From the NCBI RefSeq assembly GCF_009184635.1, contig NZ_WELI01000002.1, positions 434,001-498,000 on the forward strand: a stretch of 64,000 bases of DNA, in the 5' to 3' direction. Shown here in pieces: positions 33,545 through 41,990 of this stretch (within the stretch, counting starts at the first letter, position 1; each line of letters begins with the position of its first letter). Source of the stretch: Rudanella paleaurantiibacter. Its GTDB lineage: Bacteria; Bacteroidota; Bacteroidia; Cytophagales; Spirosomataceae. The position numbers and the translations under genes are program-made. The notes below the pieces were generated by a model, which was given only the letters and a program-made list of their open reading frames with translations, ran no database searches and was not told the DNA's origin.

Positions 33545-33772
33545 TTGTAACCGGCCAAGAACTACAATCGCAAATATAGCATAATTATCGAGTATTTCGC
33601 AAGTCAATTTCACGCCTTTATTCTCCCTTGCACTTTCGCAATGAATTTTCCTGTACTCTTGTCATATTCTGCAAAGAGAAAGGGCTACCATATCGGTAGC
33701 CAGTAGCCGTATTGCTAATATACAAAGTTTGCCTTATTTATCTAAATGTTAATCCAGCCCCTTTACTTCCTC

Positions 33773-33961
33773 TCAAAAATCCCTTACCTGTTCCGGATCC
33801 GGTAGCCCCGCCATAAAGTTCGCATACAAGTCCAAAAACCGCATGAACGGCCCTCCATCACAAAAGATATGGCTCAGAAAATCAATTCCATTCTGATCGA
33901 TTTCAACGGTTAATAAGTCCACATCGGAAGTTTGGTATAAAGTAATAGTTTTAGGCTCCGT
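33773..33961 (-). pseudogene. Remnant of a protein C-terminus
   Basis: An open frame of about 62 codons without an ATG in front. It reads 'VEIDQNGIDFLSHIFCDGGP' and 'MRFLDLYANFMAGLPDPEQV' and looks protein-like. A GTG at 33922 would give 49 residues. It most likely is the 3' remnant of a gene whose front was lost. Family not recognised. The rest of 33545-34009 shows no gene. Confidence 0.4.
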
Positions 33962-34009
33962 TTATTAAATTGCTCTTGGCAGTGTAGTTGGTGCAGGGCG
34001 TAAGGGGTG

Positions 34010-34072
34010 CACCCAACGACTCCAGGGGTCGGAAAGGCTCGCTTCGCCATCGACCCCCGGAGTCGTTGGGTG
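34010..34072 (+). repeat. attC-like palindrome 1
   Basis: A 22-bp inverted repeat with one mismatch (34010-34031 with 34051-34072) and a 19-base centre. The outer ends fit the integron core sites: ACCCAAC (RYYYAAC) on the left and GTTGGGT (GTTRRRY) on the right. A second GTTGGGC lies at 34138-34144. No T run follows, so it is not a terminator. Confidence 0.5.
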
Positions 34073-34157
34073 GAATGTCCATGTCGGGCTTCCATTTCCA
34101 GCGTCCGGGCGACAAGTTGCACGGCTCCTGAGGGCAGCGTTGGGCTTTCATTTCGGC

Positions 34158-34225
34158 GTTTCGGTCGACAGGCCAAACGTCCCAAAGGTTAGGATTGTGT
34201 TCGTTAGCCAGGTTTCGGTCGACAG
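34158..34225 (+). repeat. Short direct repeats
   Basis: GTTTCGGTCGACAG occurs at 34158-34171 and 34212-34225, each followed by a related (G/C)(C/G)CAAACG(T/C)CCC. The two copies are 54 bp apart and lie just upstream of the first cassette gene. Confidence 0.6.
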
Positions 34226-34278
34226 CGCAAACGCCCCAGTTTTGATAGTGTATGATTCACGTTTAACCTTTTATATCA

Positions 34279-34698
34279 ATGTTCTGGACGTTTTTAATTG
34301 TGGTTGTGGTTTTTGTTTTGTTCCGCTTTTTCATGTCTTTAAATCAAGACAATGAAGATTTGCAAGGTAAAACTCTCGCTGAGAAATTTGATGTGGTTGT
34401 CAATATGCTCAATCAAGCCGCATTTAACGGTGCAGGTTCAGTCACAACACTCGACAAGAGAGAATTTAATCTTTACGAAGATGGACAAAATCAAATCATT
34501 AAGTTTCACTATAGTAGCGGCCATTTAACACTTACTTGGAGGTACAAATACTTTCAGAAAGAGATTGTTCACGAGAGACAGTTTGACAATGTCAGAAATA
34601 TAAGTTTGTTCGACCAGCAGAAGATAGGCCAACAGATGATTAACGAAATGGAAGTTGTTGTTCAAAGGCACAAAAATGATGTGCTTGGAGGTATTTAA
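34279..34698 (+). CDS. Hypothetical membrane-anchored protein
   Basis: 139 residues: an N-terminal membrane anchor ('MFWTFLIVVVVFVLFRFFM') followed by a soluble domain with 'SVTTLDKREFNLYEDGQNQI' and 'HLTLTWRYKYFQKEIVHERQ'. I do not recognise the family. AT-rich compared with the backbone. It is followed after 14 bp by a second small gene on the same strand, and both lie between two attC-like palindromes, as in an integron cassette. Confidence 0.65.
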   Translation: MFWTFLIVVVVFVLFRFFMSLNQDNEDLQGKTLAEKFDVVVNMLNQAAFNGAGSVTTLDKREFNLYEDGQNQIIKFHYSSGHLTLTWRYKYFQKEIVHERQFDNVRNISLFDQQKIGQQMINEMEVVVQRHKNDVLGGI

Positions 34699-34712
34699 CA
34701 GATAATAATCAC

Positions 34713-34928
34713 ATGGGATTTTTTGACAAATTGTTCGGTAGTAAAATGACTCAGGAGGAGTTAGAAGCTTTGTCAGCACAACATCAAATGAATGCTATAG
34801 CTGTTCTAATGGAAGGAAAACCGAAGGAAGCACTTGTGCATATTGATAAAGCACTTTCGGTAAGCCCTAACAACAAGTCAGCCTTAGACTTTATGAAAAG
34901 CCTTTGTGAGCAATGGGGGTTAAAATAA
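34713..34928 (+). CDS. Small TPR-repeat protein
   Basis: 71 residues. After a short start 'MGFFDKLFGSK' there is about one and a half TPR-like helical repeats: 'QMNAIAVLMEGKPKEALVHIDKAL' and 'SPNNKSALDFMKSL', with the Gly/Ala and Pro spacing typical of TPR. TPR units bind peptides; the partner here is probably the preceding gene's product, given the 14-bp gap. Confidence 0.65.
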   Translation: MGFFDKLFGSKMTQEELEALSAQHQMNAIAVLMEGKPKEALVHIDKALSVSPNNKSALDFMKSLCEQWGLK

Positions 34929-35030
34929 GGACTGAGGCACTTAAAAGTAGTTCTGAATAGTGTCAGTGCCGTCCGCCCGGCGCTGTCACCAGAAGGGTGA
35001 CAGGCAGCACGCCCCGAAGTGAGGCCGACA

Positions 35031-35116
35031 GCCCAACGTAGCCAAATGTGTAAAGGTTGCAAGTCCGTGTGTTCAGTCAGGTAGCGTCCTCAACCATCAA
35101 CACTTGGGCGTTGGGT
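35031..35116 (+). repeat. attC-like palindrome 2
   Basis: It starts with GCCCAAC (RYYYAAC) at 35031 and ends with GTTGGGT (GTTRRRY) at 35116. The arms are imperfectly complementary: GCCCAACG-TA-GCCAAATGTG faces CACTTGGGCGTTGGGT with extra unpaired bases, as in genuine attC sites. The 86-bp length is in the attC range. It lies after the two small plus-strand genes. Around it (34929-35395) no gene is seen, but there is a CTGTCACC/GGTGACAG stem at 34983-35003. Confidence 0.5.
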
Positions 35117-35395
35117 GTTGCCAAATAGCGAGTGCTCCAAAGTTGCGCTTCTGTGCGACAGTTTACACCCCTGAGTCGTCAAGCTTGAAAAGTTCAAAGG
35201 CGGCTCTGTGTGACAAGCTGCACGGTTTAAAAGGCAGATTTTTTGGCTCATTCGGCAGGTTCCGGTTAACACAAGAACCTTTTCGGCTATACCAGCTTTC
35301 AAGGCTTGTTGGAGCAAAATTTAATAACTAAGCCGCTCAGAATAAGCTTCAGTCATACTTTTTTTGATTTTTACAGATTGTTATAATTTCCTACG

Positions 35396-36301
35396 ATGAC
35401 CTTACCAGAAAGCGTAAAAAATTTTGTCAGGCAGGTTTTTAGAGATTGTAACCTGAAGGTTTCAAACAAACTATCTAAACATCCGGCAACTTGGGAGACA
35501 TCTTTAGATTCAAGCCTTATTGAACATTTATCTAATTACTCTTCTCCTCTGAAGATTGAAAAAAGTTGGCTTGTGCGGTTTGACACCCATTATTTAGGGG
35601 GTATGCGTCATTGGAATGGATGGGAGATTGCCGACATAGGAGTACTAATTATTTTCAGAAAAAATGGGGAAACGGTCAAATCCAAAATATGCCTTTTGCA
35701 GTCAAAAAGACTTTATTCTAATGAAATAAATCCAGACGAAGATAATCAAATTGACTACATTATAGGTTTTGGGCGTTTACACGAAAGTGACGATTACTAC
35801 AAGGGTATCGTCGCGCCGAGAACTTTAAGCTTTACTGAATCTTCAAAATACAGTGCAGTAAATGTGAAAGACAGACAATGGAAAGCCATTGGGGAATACA
35901 TGAACAGAACGACAATACCAGTTCACTATTTGTTTTACAATCCATGCAGAATACCACATTATATTGATATGCCCTTGACGGCAGATATTAACTACACATC
36001 TTTCAGCGTTGGTGCGAGAGTTTTACCAGCTAAGGTTTTATTCAAGCGTTTTGAAACAGAAAATAAGGGTTACAAACCGACTTATGGGGAGCTGAAATAT
36101 ACTTTAGAAGCACCTTTCAATGAGCCTTCTAACGAAGGCGGATGGAGGCTTGAGGACTTTGTTGCTGATCAGTTGATTTCTTGTAAAGAAGGCTACGTTG
36201 TCAAAGGGCCTGAAGACACCAACTTATTTGAAGTGTTCAATAGACGGAGTGGACCGATAGCGAGCGCATTTTCAATAACCTTTGATTTAACAGAAGGATA
36301 G
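35396..36301 (+). CDS. Hypothetical protein with possible PD-(D/Q)xK nuclease core
   Basis: 301 residues, soluble. The segment 'WEIADIGVLIIFRKNG' followed by 'KICLLQSKRLYS' fits a restriction-endonuclease-like core: a strand with an aspartate (near 83), then a strand ending Q-S-K (lysine near 105). This is a motif reading, not a family match; I do not recognise the protein. It is AT-rich, stands alone, and lies just upstream of the restriction-modification operon on the same strand. The location in a mobile island next to defence genes makes a defence role plausible. Confidence 0.6.
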   Translation: MTLPESVKNFVRQVFRDCNLKVSNKLSKHPATWETSLDSSLIEHLSNYSSPLKIEKSWLVRFDTHYLGGMRHWNGWEIADIGVLIIFRKNGETVKSKICLLQSKRLYSNEINPDEDNQIDYIIGFGRLHESDDYYKGIVAPRTLSFTESSKYSAVNVKDRQWKAIGEYMNRTTIPVHYLFYNPCRIPHYIDMPLTADINYTSFSVGARVLPAKVLFKRFETENKGYKPTYGELKYTLEAPFNEPSNEGGWRLEDFVADQLISCKEGYVVKGPEDTNLFEVFNRRSGPIASAFSITFDLTEG

Positions 36302-36949
36302 AAGTAGTATTTAAGGTTCTCAAATGGCAAGCTCTCGGGCGACAGGAAGCACGTCTCGTATGCTCCCGGACGCATGACCAAAACGGCCCGCCAGCTTGTG
36401 GAAGGGACAGTCAGTATCTCCGAAATCTCCAAGTAGTGAAACGGTGGACTGTAGAACAAGCACTTCTTCTATTTGTGTAGAATATCAGCATAGATTAAGC
36501 ACCAGTAACAATTTCAAGCAATTGATATTATTTACTTGAAAAATCCTCTGGCTCTGCCGTAGGCTTACGCAAAAGCATTCAGTTGACCTGCCTGAAAGCA
36601 TCTACAGACCCGATTAATTGTCATAATGAGTCTACTATAAAGAGGTTGTTTTGCATATACAGGCTGGGTGTTACTAGTTGATAATTAATAATTTAAATTT
36701 TTCGATGTGCTATTGTAGCAACAGTAGAGGTTTAGAACTCTGTGAGACCGATACACACTAGTTACCTGAATAAACTAAAAGCTACTTTTTGCTTCTAATA
36801 AAACCTTCAGCCAGATGAGGTAGATGGTAATATTTAATGTATTGCTCCATGTGGGACTATAGCCCCTCTTCCCCTGATAGCAAAGTGCATTTTTCACATC
36901 CCCCCAGTATCTGTTTCCTGAGTTGGTAAAGGAATCCATTATTAGTTAA
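36302..36949. other. AT-rich region with no supported gene
   Basis: I see no coding frame with codon-like structure. Near 36335-36356 is a stretch resembling 34109-34127 and 35203-35221 (GCGACA-G-TGCACG type), probably debris of the same repeat family found around the attC-like sites. Confidence 0.4.
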
Positions 36950-37264
36950 CTTACAGGACAAAGATTTTCGCTTGAAAAAGTAATCTGCGAAGAACTCCCT
37001 CAAACAGGTGCTAAACCCGTACTTGACCCAACATTATATAATCTAACTGACAAATCTACTGTCACAAATATTACACATCATGAAGGTTATAGCTGAGAAG
37101 AATTTGAACGAATGCTACGAGAGGATGTTGGACACGCGATCTCGGGACTGGGAGGAAAAACCAGAGGAGGAAGCGACCCCAAAGCCAGAGCAGAGCTCCG
37201 GGAGCAAATGGAACGGCGTCGGGCTGAACTGGGAGGAAGACTTTTAAGCCCTTCAAAGCTCTAA
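36950..37264 (+). pseudogene. Interrupted gene remnant
   Basis: A frame reading 'LTGQRFSLEKVICEELPQTG', then 'THHEGYS', an in-frame TGA (37094-37096), then 'EEFERMLREDVGHAISGLGG' and 'ARAELREQMERRRAELGGRL' to a TAA. The stop falls where TGG (Trp) would read smoothly ('GYSWEEFERML'). There is no start codon, so this is the 3' end of a degraded gene. Family not recognised. Confidence 0.6.
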
Positions 37265-37693
37265 TGATATAATATCAATGGTATGGGTTACTCCTAAGTG
37301 ACGGTTGCAAACTACTAACTATGCAGGGGTAATCAAGCAATCCCAATGCAAAGTAAGAGCTACTAGATTTTCAGGATTGTGTACGATCAATTGATTTTAG
37401 AGCCGTCTCGCTGTGTCGTGGACTATAGCCTGGGGCTGGGCGGTACGAACGGTCTTTTTTTGTGCCCCCCTCCCTCGGTTATTGCCTGTTATGTAAGGAA
37501 TCCCTTATTAACTCATTACATGCTTACTATTTATATCCTTTTTGCAAAATCGGTTAGTATTAACGGGCTTATACACTTAGACTAAGGCCATCATGTCTAC
37601 TATTTATTGTCGATTGCAAAAGAGAAATTGACAGCCAAAACGAATAGTAAAGTTAAATTGCAACCCTCCTTTAGTGACACGTTTTACAACAGT
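37265..37693. other. Leader region of the hsd operon
   Basis: No supported gene. The region must contain the promoter of the defence operon, but I see no exact TTG-N20-TANNTTTG pair. A 28-codon in-frame extension upstream of the hsdM ATG, beginning at TTG 37607, is not protein-like. Confidence 0.4.
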
Positions 37694-39388
37694 ATGAACA
37701 CCACCGAACAACAGTTTTATAACGGCCTCGACAAAAAGCTCTGGAATGCCGCCGATCGGCTGCGGGCATCGATGGATGCCGCCAACTACAAACACATCGT
37801 ACTGGGCCTGATCTTCCTCAAATACGTGTCTGACGCCTTCGATGAGCGCCAGCAGGAACTACGCGCCCGGTTTAAAAACGACACCGACGACTACTACCTG
37901 CCCCGCGAAGACTTCAGCTCCGACGAGGAATACCAACAGGCCATTCTGGACGAACTCGAACAGCGCGACTATTACATCGAAAAAAACGTGTTCTGGGTGC
38001 CGATGCAGGCTCGTTGGGACAACCTGAAACAGTGGGCCGTGTTGCCAACCGGTGCCGACCTGCCCTGGAATAAGCCCACCCCCGACGAAAATGGGAAATT
38101 TCAGCCCGAGAAAATGCGCTCGGTGAGCTGGCTTATCGATAACGCGCTTGACGCGATCGAATCGGCCAACGCGAAGCTGAAAGGCGTATTGAACCGCATC
38201 AGCAGCTATCAGGTAGGCAACGATACCCTCATTGGGCTGATCAACTCGTTCTCGGACACCAGCTTTCATAATCCGATCTACAACGGCGAACAGCTCAACT
38301 TGCGGGCCAAAGACATTCTGGGCCACGTGTACGAGTACTTTTTGGGCGAATTTGCGCTGGCCGAGGGCAAAAAAGGCGGGCAGTACTTCACCCCCAAATC
38401 CATTGTATCGTTGATTGTGGCCATGCTGGAGCCGTTCCGGGGGCGTATCTACGACCCGGCGATGGGCTCCGGGGGCTTCTTTGTGCAAAGCGAGAAGTTT
38501 ATCGAAGAACATGGCGGCAAGGTGGGCGACGTGTCCGTATATGGGCAGGAGTACAACCCGACTACCTGGCGACTGGCGGCCATGAACATGGCCATCCGGG
38601 GTATCGACTTCGACTTTGGCAAGCGCAACGCCGACAGCTTCCTCGACGATCAGCACCCCGACCTGCGGGCCGACTACGTGATGGCCAACCCGCCTTTCAA
38701 CATCCGCGAGTGGTGGAGCGCCAAACTCGAAAATGACCCGCGCTGGCAATACGGCACCCCACCCCAAGGCAACGCCAACTTTGGCTGGATGCAGCACATG
38801 CTTTACCACCTGGCCCCCACGGGCAGCATGGCCCTGCTGCTGAGCAACGGCTCCATGAGCAGTAGCACCAACAATGAGGGCGACATACGCCGGGCGCTGG
38901 TGGATGCCGACCTTGTGGAGTGCATGGTGGCCCTGCCCGGGCAGTTGTTTACCAACACGCAGATACCGGCTTGTATCTGGCTGCTGACCAAAAACAAGCA
39001 AGCAAGAGGAAACAAACGTACCCGTACGGGCGAGGTGCTGTTTATCGACGCCCGCCAGCTTGGCTACATGAAAGACCGCGTGCTCCGCGACTTTACCGAG
39101 GCCGACACCCAACGCGTAGCCGACACCTTTCATAACTGGCAAAAAGGCATTGACTATGAAGACCAACCCGGTTTTTGCTATAGCGCAACGCTCGCCGACA
39201 TCCAGAAGCACGACTACGTGCTGACGCCCGGCCGCTACGTGGGTGCGACCGAAGCCGAAGACGACGGCATCCCGTTTGCCACCAAAATGACGGAGCTAAC
39301 GGCCCAATTGGCCGAACAGTTTCGCCAAAGCGCCGAGTTGGAAATGCAGATTAAAACGAATTTGAAAGGGTTGGGGTATGAATGGTAG
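37694..39388 (+). CDS. hsdM: Type I restriction-modification DNA methyltransferase HsdM
   Basis: The modification subunit (564 residues) methylates adenine in the sequence chosen by HsdS. The helical N-terminal domain starts 'TEQQFYNGLDKKLWNAADRL'. The SAM-binding region is 'DPAMGSGGFFVQ', and the catalytic motif N332-P-P-F is in 'MANPPFN'. ATG 37694 matches the usual family start. The 3' end overlaps hsdS by 11 bp. The gene is GC-rich compared with its island neighbours. Confidence 0.95.
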   Translation: MNTTEQQFYNGLDKKLWNAADRLRASMDAANYKHIVLGLIFLKYVSDAFDERQQELRARFKNDTDDYYLPREDFSSDEEYQQAILDELEQRDYYIEKNVFWVPMQARWDNLKQWAVLPTGADLPWNKPTPDENGKFQPEKMRSVSWLIDNALDAIESANAKLKGVLNRISSYQVGNDTLIGLINSFSDTSFHNPIYNGEQLNLRAKDILGHVYEYFLGEFALAEGKKGGQYFTPKSIVSLIVAMLEPFRGRIYDPAMGSGGFFVQSEKFIEEHGGKVGDVSVYGQEYNPTTWRLAAMNMAIRGIDFDFGKRNADSFLDDQHPDLRADYVMANPPFNIREWWSAKLENDPRWQYGTPPQGNANFGWMQHMLYHLAPTGSMALLLSNGSMSSSTNNEGDIRRALVDADLVECMVALPGQLFTNTQIPACIWLLTKNKQARGNKRTRTGEVLFIDARQLGYMKDRVLRDFTEADTQRVADTFHNWQKGIDYEDQPGFCYSATLADIQKHDYVLTPGRYVGATEAEDDGIPFATKMTELTAQLAEQFRQSAELEMQIKTNLKGLGYEW

Positions 39389-40772
39389 TTTTCCTTCACA
39401 CTGGCAGTTGTTGCTTCTTGAGGAAGCAATGGAGGCTATTATTGACTATAGAGGTAAAACACCGATAAAGTCTGATTCTGGCGTACCCCTTATCACAGCT
39501 AAAATTGTCAAAAACGGGCGTATTGAACAGCCTACAGAGTTTATAGCTGATGAGCTTTACGATAGCTGGATGGTGCGTGGCTTACCCAAGCAAGGCGATA
39601 TTGTAATTACAACTGAAGCTCCTCTTGGCGAAGTTGCTCAAATAGAGGATTCATACGTTGCTTTAGCACAACGAATAGTAACACTACGAGGTAAAAGTGA
39701 CGTACTGGATAACGACTACTTACTCTTTCTGATGCAGTCTGAGTTTGTACAAAACCAACTTGTTGCAAGGGCATCCGGCTCAACTGTATTAGGGATTAAG
39801 CAAAGTGAGCTACGCAAAATATTGTTGGTAGCTCCTCCCATAGATGAGCAAATAAAGATTGGACAAACTTTAAAATCAATCACCACTAAAATCGCCCTGA
39901 ACCGCCAAATCAACCAGACGTTGGAAGCGATGGCGCAGGCGTTGTTTAAGAGTTGGTTTGTCGATTTTGAGCCGGTGCGGGCCAGGATAGCTGCCCTCGA
40001 AACCGGCGAAGACCCCACCCGTGCGGCCATGCGGGCCATTTCCGGCAAAACCGACGCCGAGCTGGGTACGTTGCAAACCACCGATCCCGACGCCTACGCC
40101 CAACTCGAAACCACCGCCAGCCTCTTCCCCGACGCCCTCGTAGACTCCGAATTAGGTTTAGTGCCGGAGGGTTGGGAGGTTAGAGAATTGAGTCGAGTAA
40201 CTACAGAAATACGAAGAGGCATTACTCCAAAATACGCCATTGAGGGAGGAGTATTAGTGATTAATCAGAAGTGCATTAGAAATCATGCCATTAATTTCTC
40301 CGAAGCACGTCGTCATGATGACAAAGAAAGAGGCATAATCGGTAGGGAAGTTGCGATTGGTGATGTATTGATAAATTCTACAGGTGTTGGAACATTAGGT
40401 CGATTAGCGCCCGTAAAATATTTGCCGGAGAGGACTGTAATTGATACTCATGTTACGGTTGTAAGGGCAAACCATGTGATTAACTATTGCTATTTAGCTT
40501 CATTCTTTTTGACAAAGGAATCCCAAATCGAATCTAGCGGAGCAGGCAGTACAGGTCAGACAGAATTAAGGAGGCAAGTTCTAGAAGACTTAAAACTAAT
40601 TATCCCTTCGAAGGAGCTTTTGGAATTATATGAAACCCAATATAAACCTATTCTAAAGCTGATGGCTAAAAATGAACAAGAGCAAATTATCTCAGCTACG
40701 CTACGCGATACGTTATTGCCGAAGTTGTTGTCGGGGGAAATTGATTTATCGAAACTCGAAGGAATTTGCTAG
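39378..40772 (+). CDS. hsdS: Type I restriction-modification specificity subunit HsdS
   Basis: 464 residues with the classic two-target-domain layout: TRD1 (about 5-165), a conserved central helical region (about 170-255, 'LNRQINQTLEAMAQALFKSW'), TRD2 (about 256-415) and a C-terminal helix ending 'LLPKLLSGEIDL'. It sets the bipartite recognition site for both methylation and restriction. The TRD-coding parts are AT-rich and the central region is GC-rich, a mosaic indicating TRD exchange. It ends 9 bp before the SIR2 gene. Confidence 0.93.
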   Translation: MNGSFPSHWQLLLLEEAMEAIIDYRGKTPIKSDSGVPLITAKIVKNGRIEQPTEFIADELYDSWMVRGLPKQGDIVITTEAPLGEVAQIEDSYVALAQRIVTLRGKSDVLDNDYLLFLMQSEFVQNQLVARASGSTVLGIKQSELRKILLVAPPIDEQIKIGQTLKSITTKIALNRQINQTLEAMAQALFKSWFVDFEPVRARIAALETGEDPTRAAMRAISGKTDAELGTLQTTDPDAYAQLETTASLFPDALVDSELGLVPEGWEVRELSRVTTEIRRGITPKYAIEGGVLVINQKCIRNHAINFSEARRHDDKERGIIGREVAIGDVLINSTGVGTLGRLAPVKYLPERTVIDTHVTVVRANHVINYCYLASFFLTKESQIESSGAGSTGQTELRRQVLEDLKLIIPSKELLELYETQYKPILKLMAKNEQEQIISATLRDTLLPKLLSGEIDLSKLEGIC

Positions 40773-40781
40773 TTAATCGCT

Positions 40782-41990
40782 ATGGATAATCGAGACTTAA
40801 AAGGGCTGACTTCTACAGTTTTAAAATTCAAAGTGGCTCTTCTTGAAACCCTTGGAGCAAGTTATGCTGAATTTCAAAATGCAATTAATGGTGAAGAACC
40901 CCTAAAGTTCTACGGCTTAAAATCACAGGTAGACGAGCCAAATGAATATTTGATAGACATAAGCGACATCTTATTTTGGCATGATCCAATCGCATATACA
41001 GATGAGTTAGAACGGTGGCAGGGATCTATCATCACAGAGCAACATAAAGCAACACTAGAATTTCTAATCGAATCCGATCAAATGTCGGTTTTTGCTGACT
41101 TAGTAGAAGCAGTTAAAAAAAAGCGAATCGCCCCATTTGTAGGAGCAGGTTTCTCAAAGCCATGCCATTTCCCACTTTGGGGAGAAGCAATAAGCCAACT
41201 TATCAATAGATTAGAAGGGGTCTCTCGTTCAGAAGAACGAGCTTTACAGCCTGCTCTATCATATTTAGATCTGGTAAGAGGCTTCCTTAATAATTGGCAG
41301 TATTTAGAAGCCGCTCAACTTATTTATGAAAGAGATCAGACGCAAATTGAGTCGTTTGTGCGAAACAAGTTTCAGTTAACAGACAATATTAAACTAATAG
41401 GCCCTGTTACTCTCCTTCCAGAAATAGCAGATGGCTGCATTATTACAACAAATTTCGATTGTGTCATTGAAACTGTGTTTCAGGATAAACTCAAGCCGAT
41501 TCGAGGTTATATGCATGGTATACAGTCGCAAAATCAGTTTGTACCGAAGCTAATTCAGGGAGAGCGTTGTATACTTAAGTTACATGGAGATGTAAGCGAC
41601 CCCTCGACTTATATTTTCTCAGAAAATCAATATAAAGATGCTTATGGTGAAGATGGAATTGATTACACTAAGCCACTTTCAAAAGTTTTACGACAAATCT
41701 TTATTAGTCATTCTTTACTCTTTCTAGGCTGTAGCCTAAGCCAAGATATGACAATGACTCTATTTAAAGATATTGTAGACAAACGAGAGTTTAACATTCC
41801 TGATCATTATGCAATCCTACCAAAACATAAAAATCATGAAACTTTTTTAGCTAAAGAGACACAATTATTAAATACTAAAATTCGGCCTATTTGGTACAGT
41901 GTGGGCGAAGATGAAAACCATCAGCTTTTAGAGGCTCTAATGCAATTACTGGTAGATTGTGCGAAGGGGAAAGCAAGACTTCAATTATGA
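40782..41990 (+). CDS. SIR2-domain protein embedded in the type I RM operon
   Basis: 402 residues. The first 100 or so form a helical domain I do not recognise. The SIR2 core begins with the NAD-binding loop 'PFVGAGFSKP' (118-127). It continues with 'TTNFD' (N224, D226), 'LKLHGD' with H268, and 'LLFLGCSL'. The conserved N and H are the catalytic pair of SIR2 NADases used in defence systems such as Thoeris ThsA and DSR. It starts 9 bp after hsdS and its stop overlaps the hsdR start by 4 bp (ATGA), so it is translated as part of the operon. Base composition is much AT-richer than hsdM and hsdR. A defence NADase triggered through the RM complex is inferred. Confidence 0.88.
   Translation: MDNRDLKGLTSTVLKFKVALLETLGASYAEFQNAINGEEPLKFYGLKSQVDEPNEYLIDISDILFWHDPIAYTDELERWQGSIITEQHKATLEFLIESDQMSVFADLVEAVKKKRIAPFVGAGFSKPCHFPLWGEAISQLINRLEGVSRSEERALQPALSYLDLVRGFLNNWQYLEAAQLIYERDQTQIESFVRNKFQLTDNIKLIGPVTLLPEIADGCIITTNFDCVIETVFQDKLKPIRGYMHGIQSQNQFVPKLIQGERCILKLHGDVSDPSTYIFSENQYKDAYGEDGIDYTKPLSKVLRQIFISHSLLFLGCSLSQDMTMTLFKDIVDKREFNIPDHYAILPKHKNHETFLAKETQLLNTKIRPIWYSVGEDENHQLLEALMQLLVDCAKGKARLQL

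Noticed and set aside
33910-34185. 91-codon minus-strand frame over the attC-like palindrome
   Set aside because: It runs straight through the palindrome and repeats; coding there is unlikely.
37094-37096. TGA as selenocysteine codon
   Set aside because: There is no start codon for the frame, no SECIS-like hairpin was apparent, and the context fits a mutated TGG.
37379-37585. 68-codon plus-strand frame upstream of hsdM
   Set aside because: Starts at a non-ATG codon and lies in the presumed promoter region of the hsd operon.
37859-39211. A 450-codon open frame on the minus strand inside hsdM
   Set aside because: It is a shadow of the GC-rich hsdM coding frame; the protein has no family features, while hsdM has all expected motifs.
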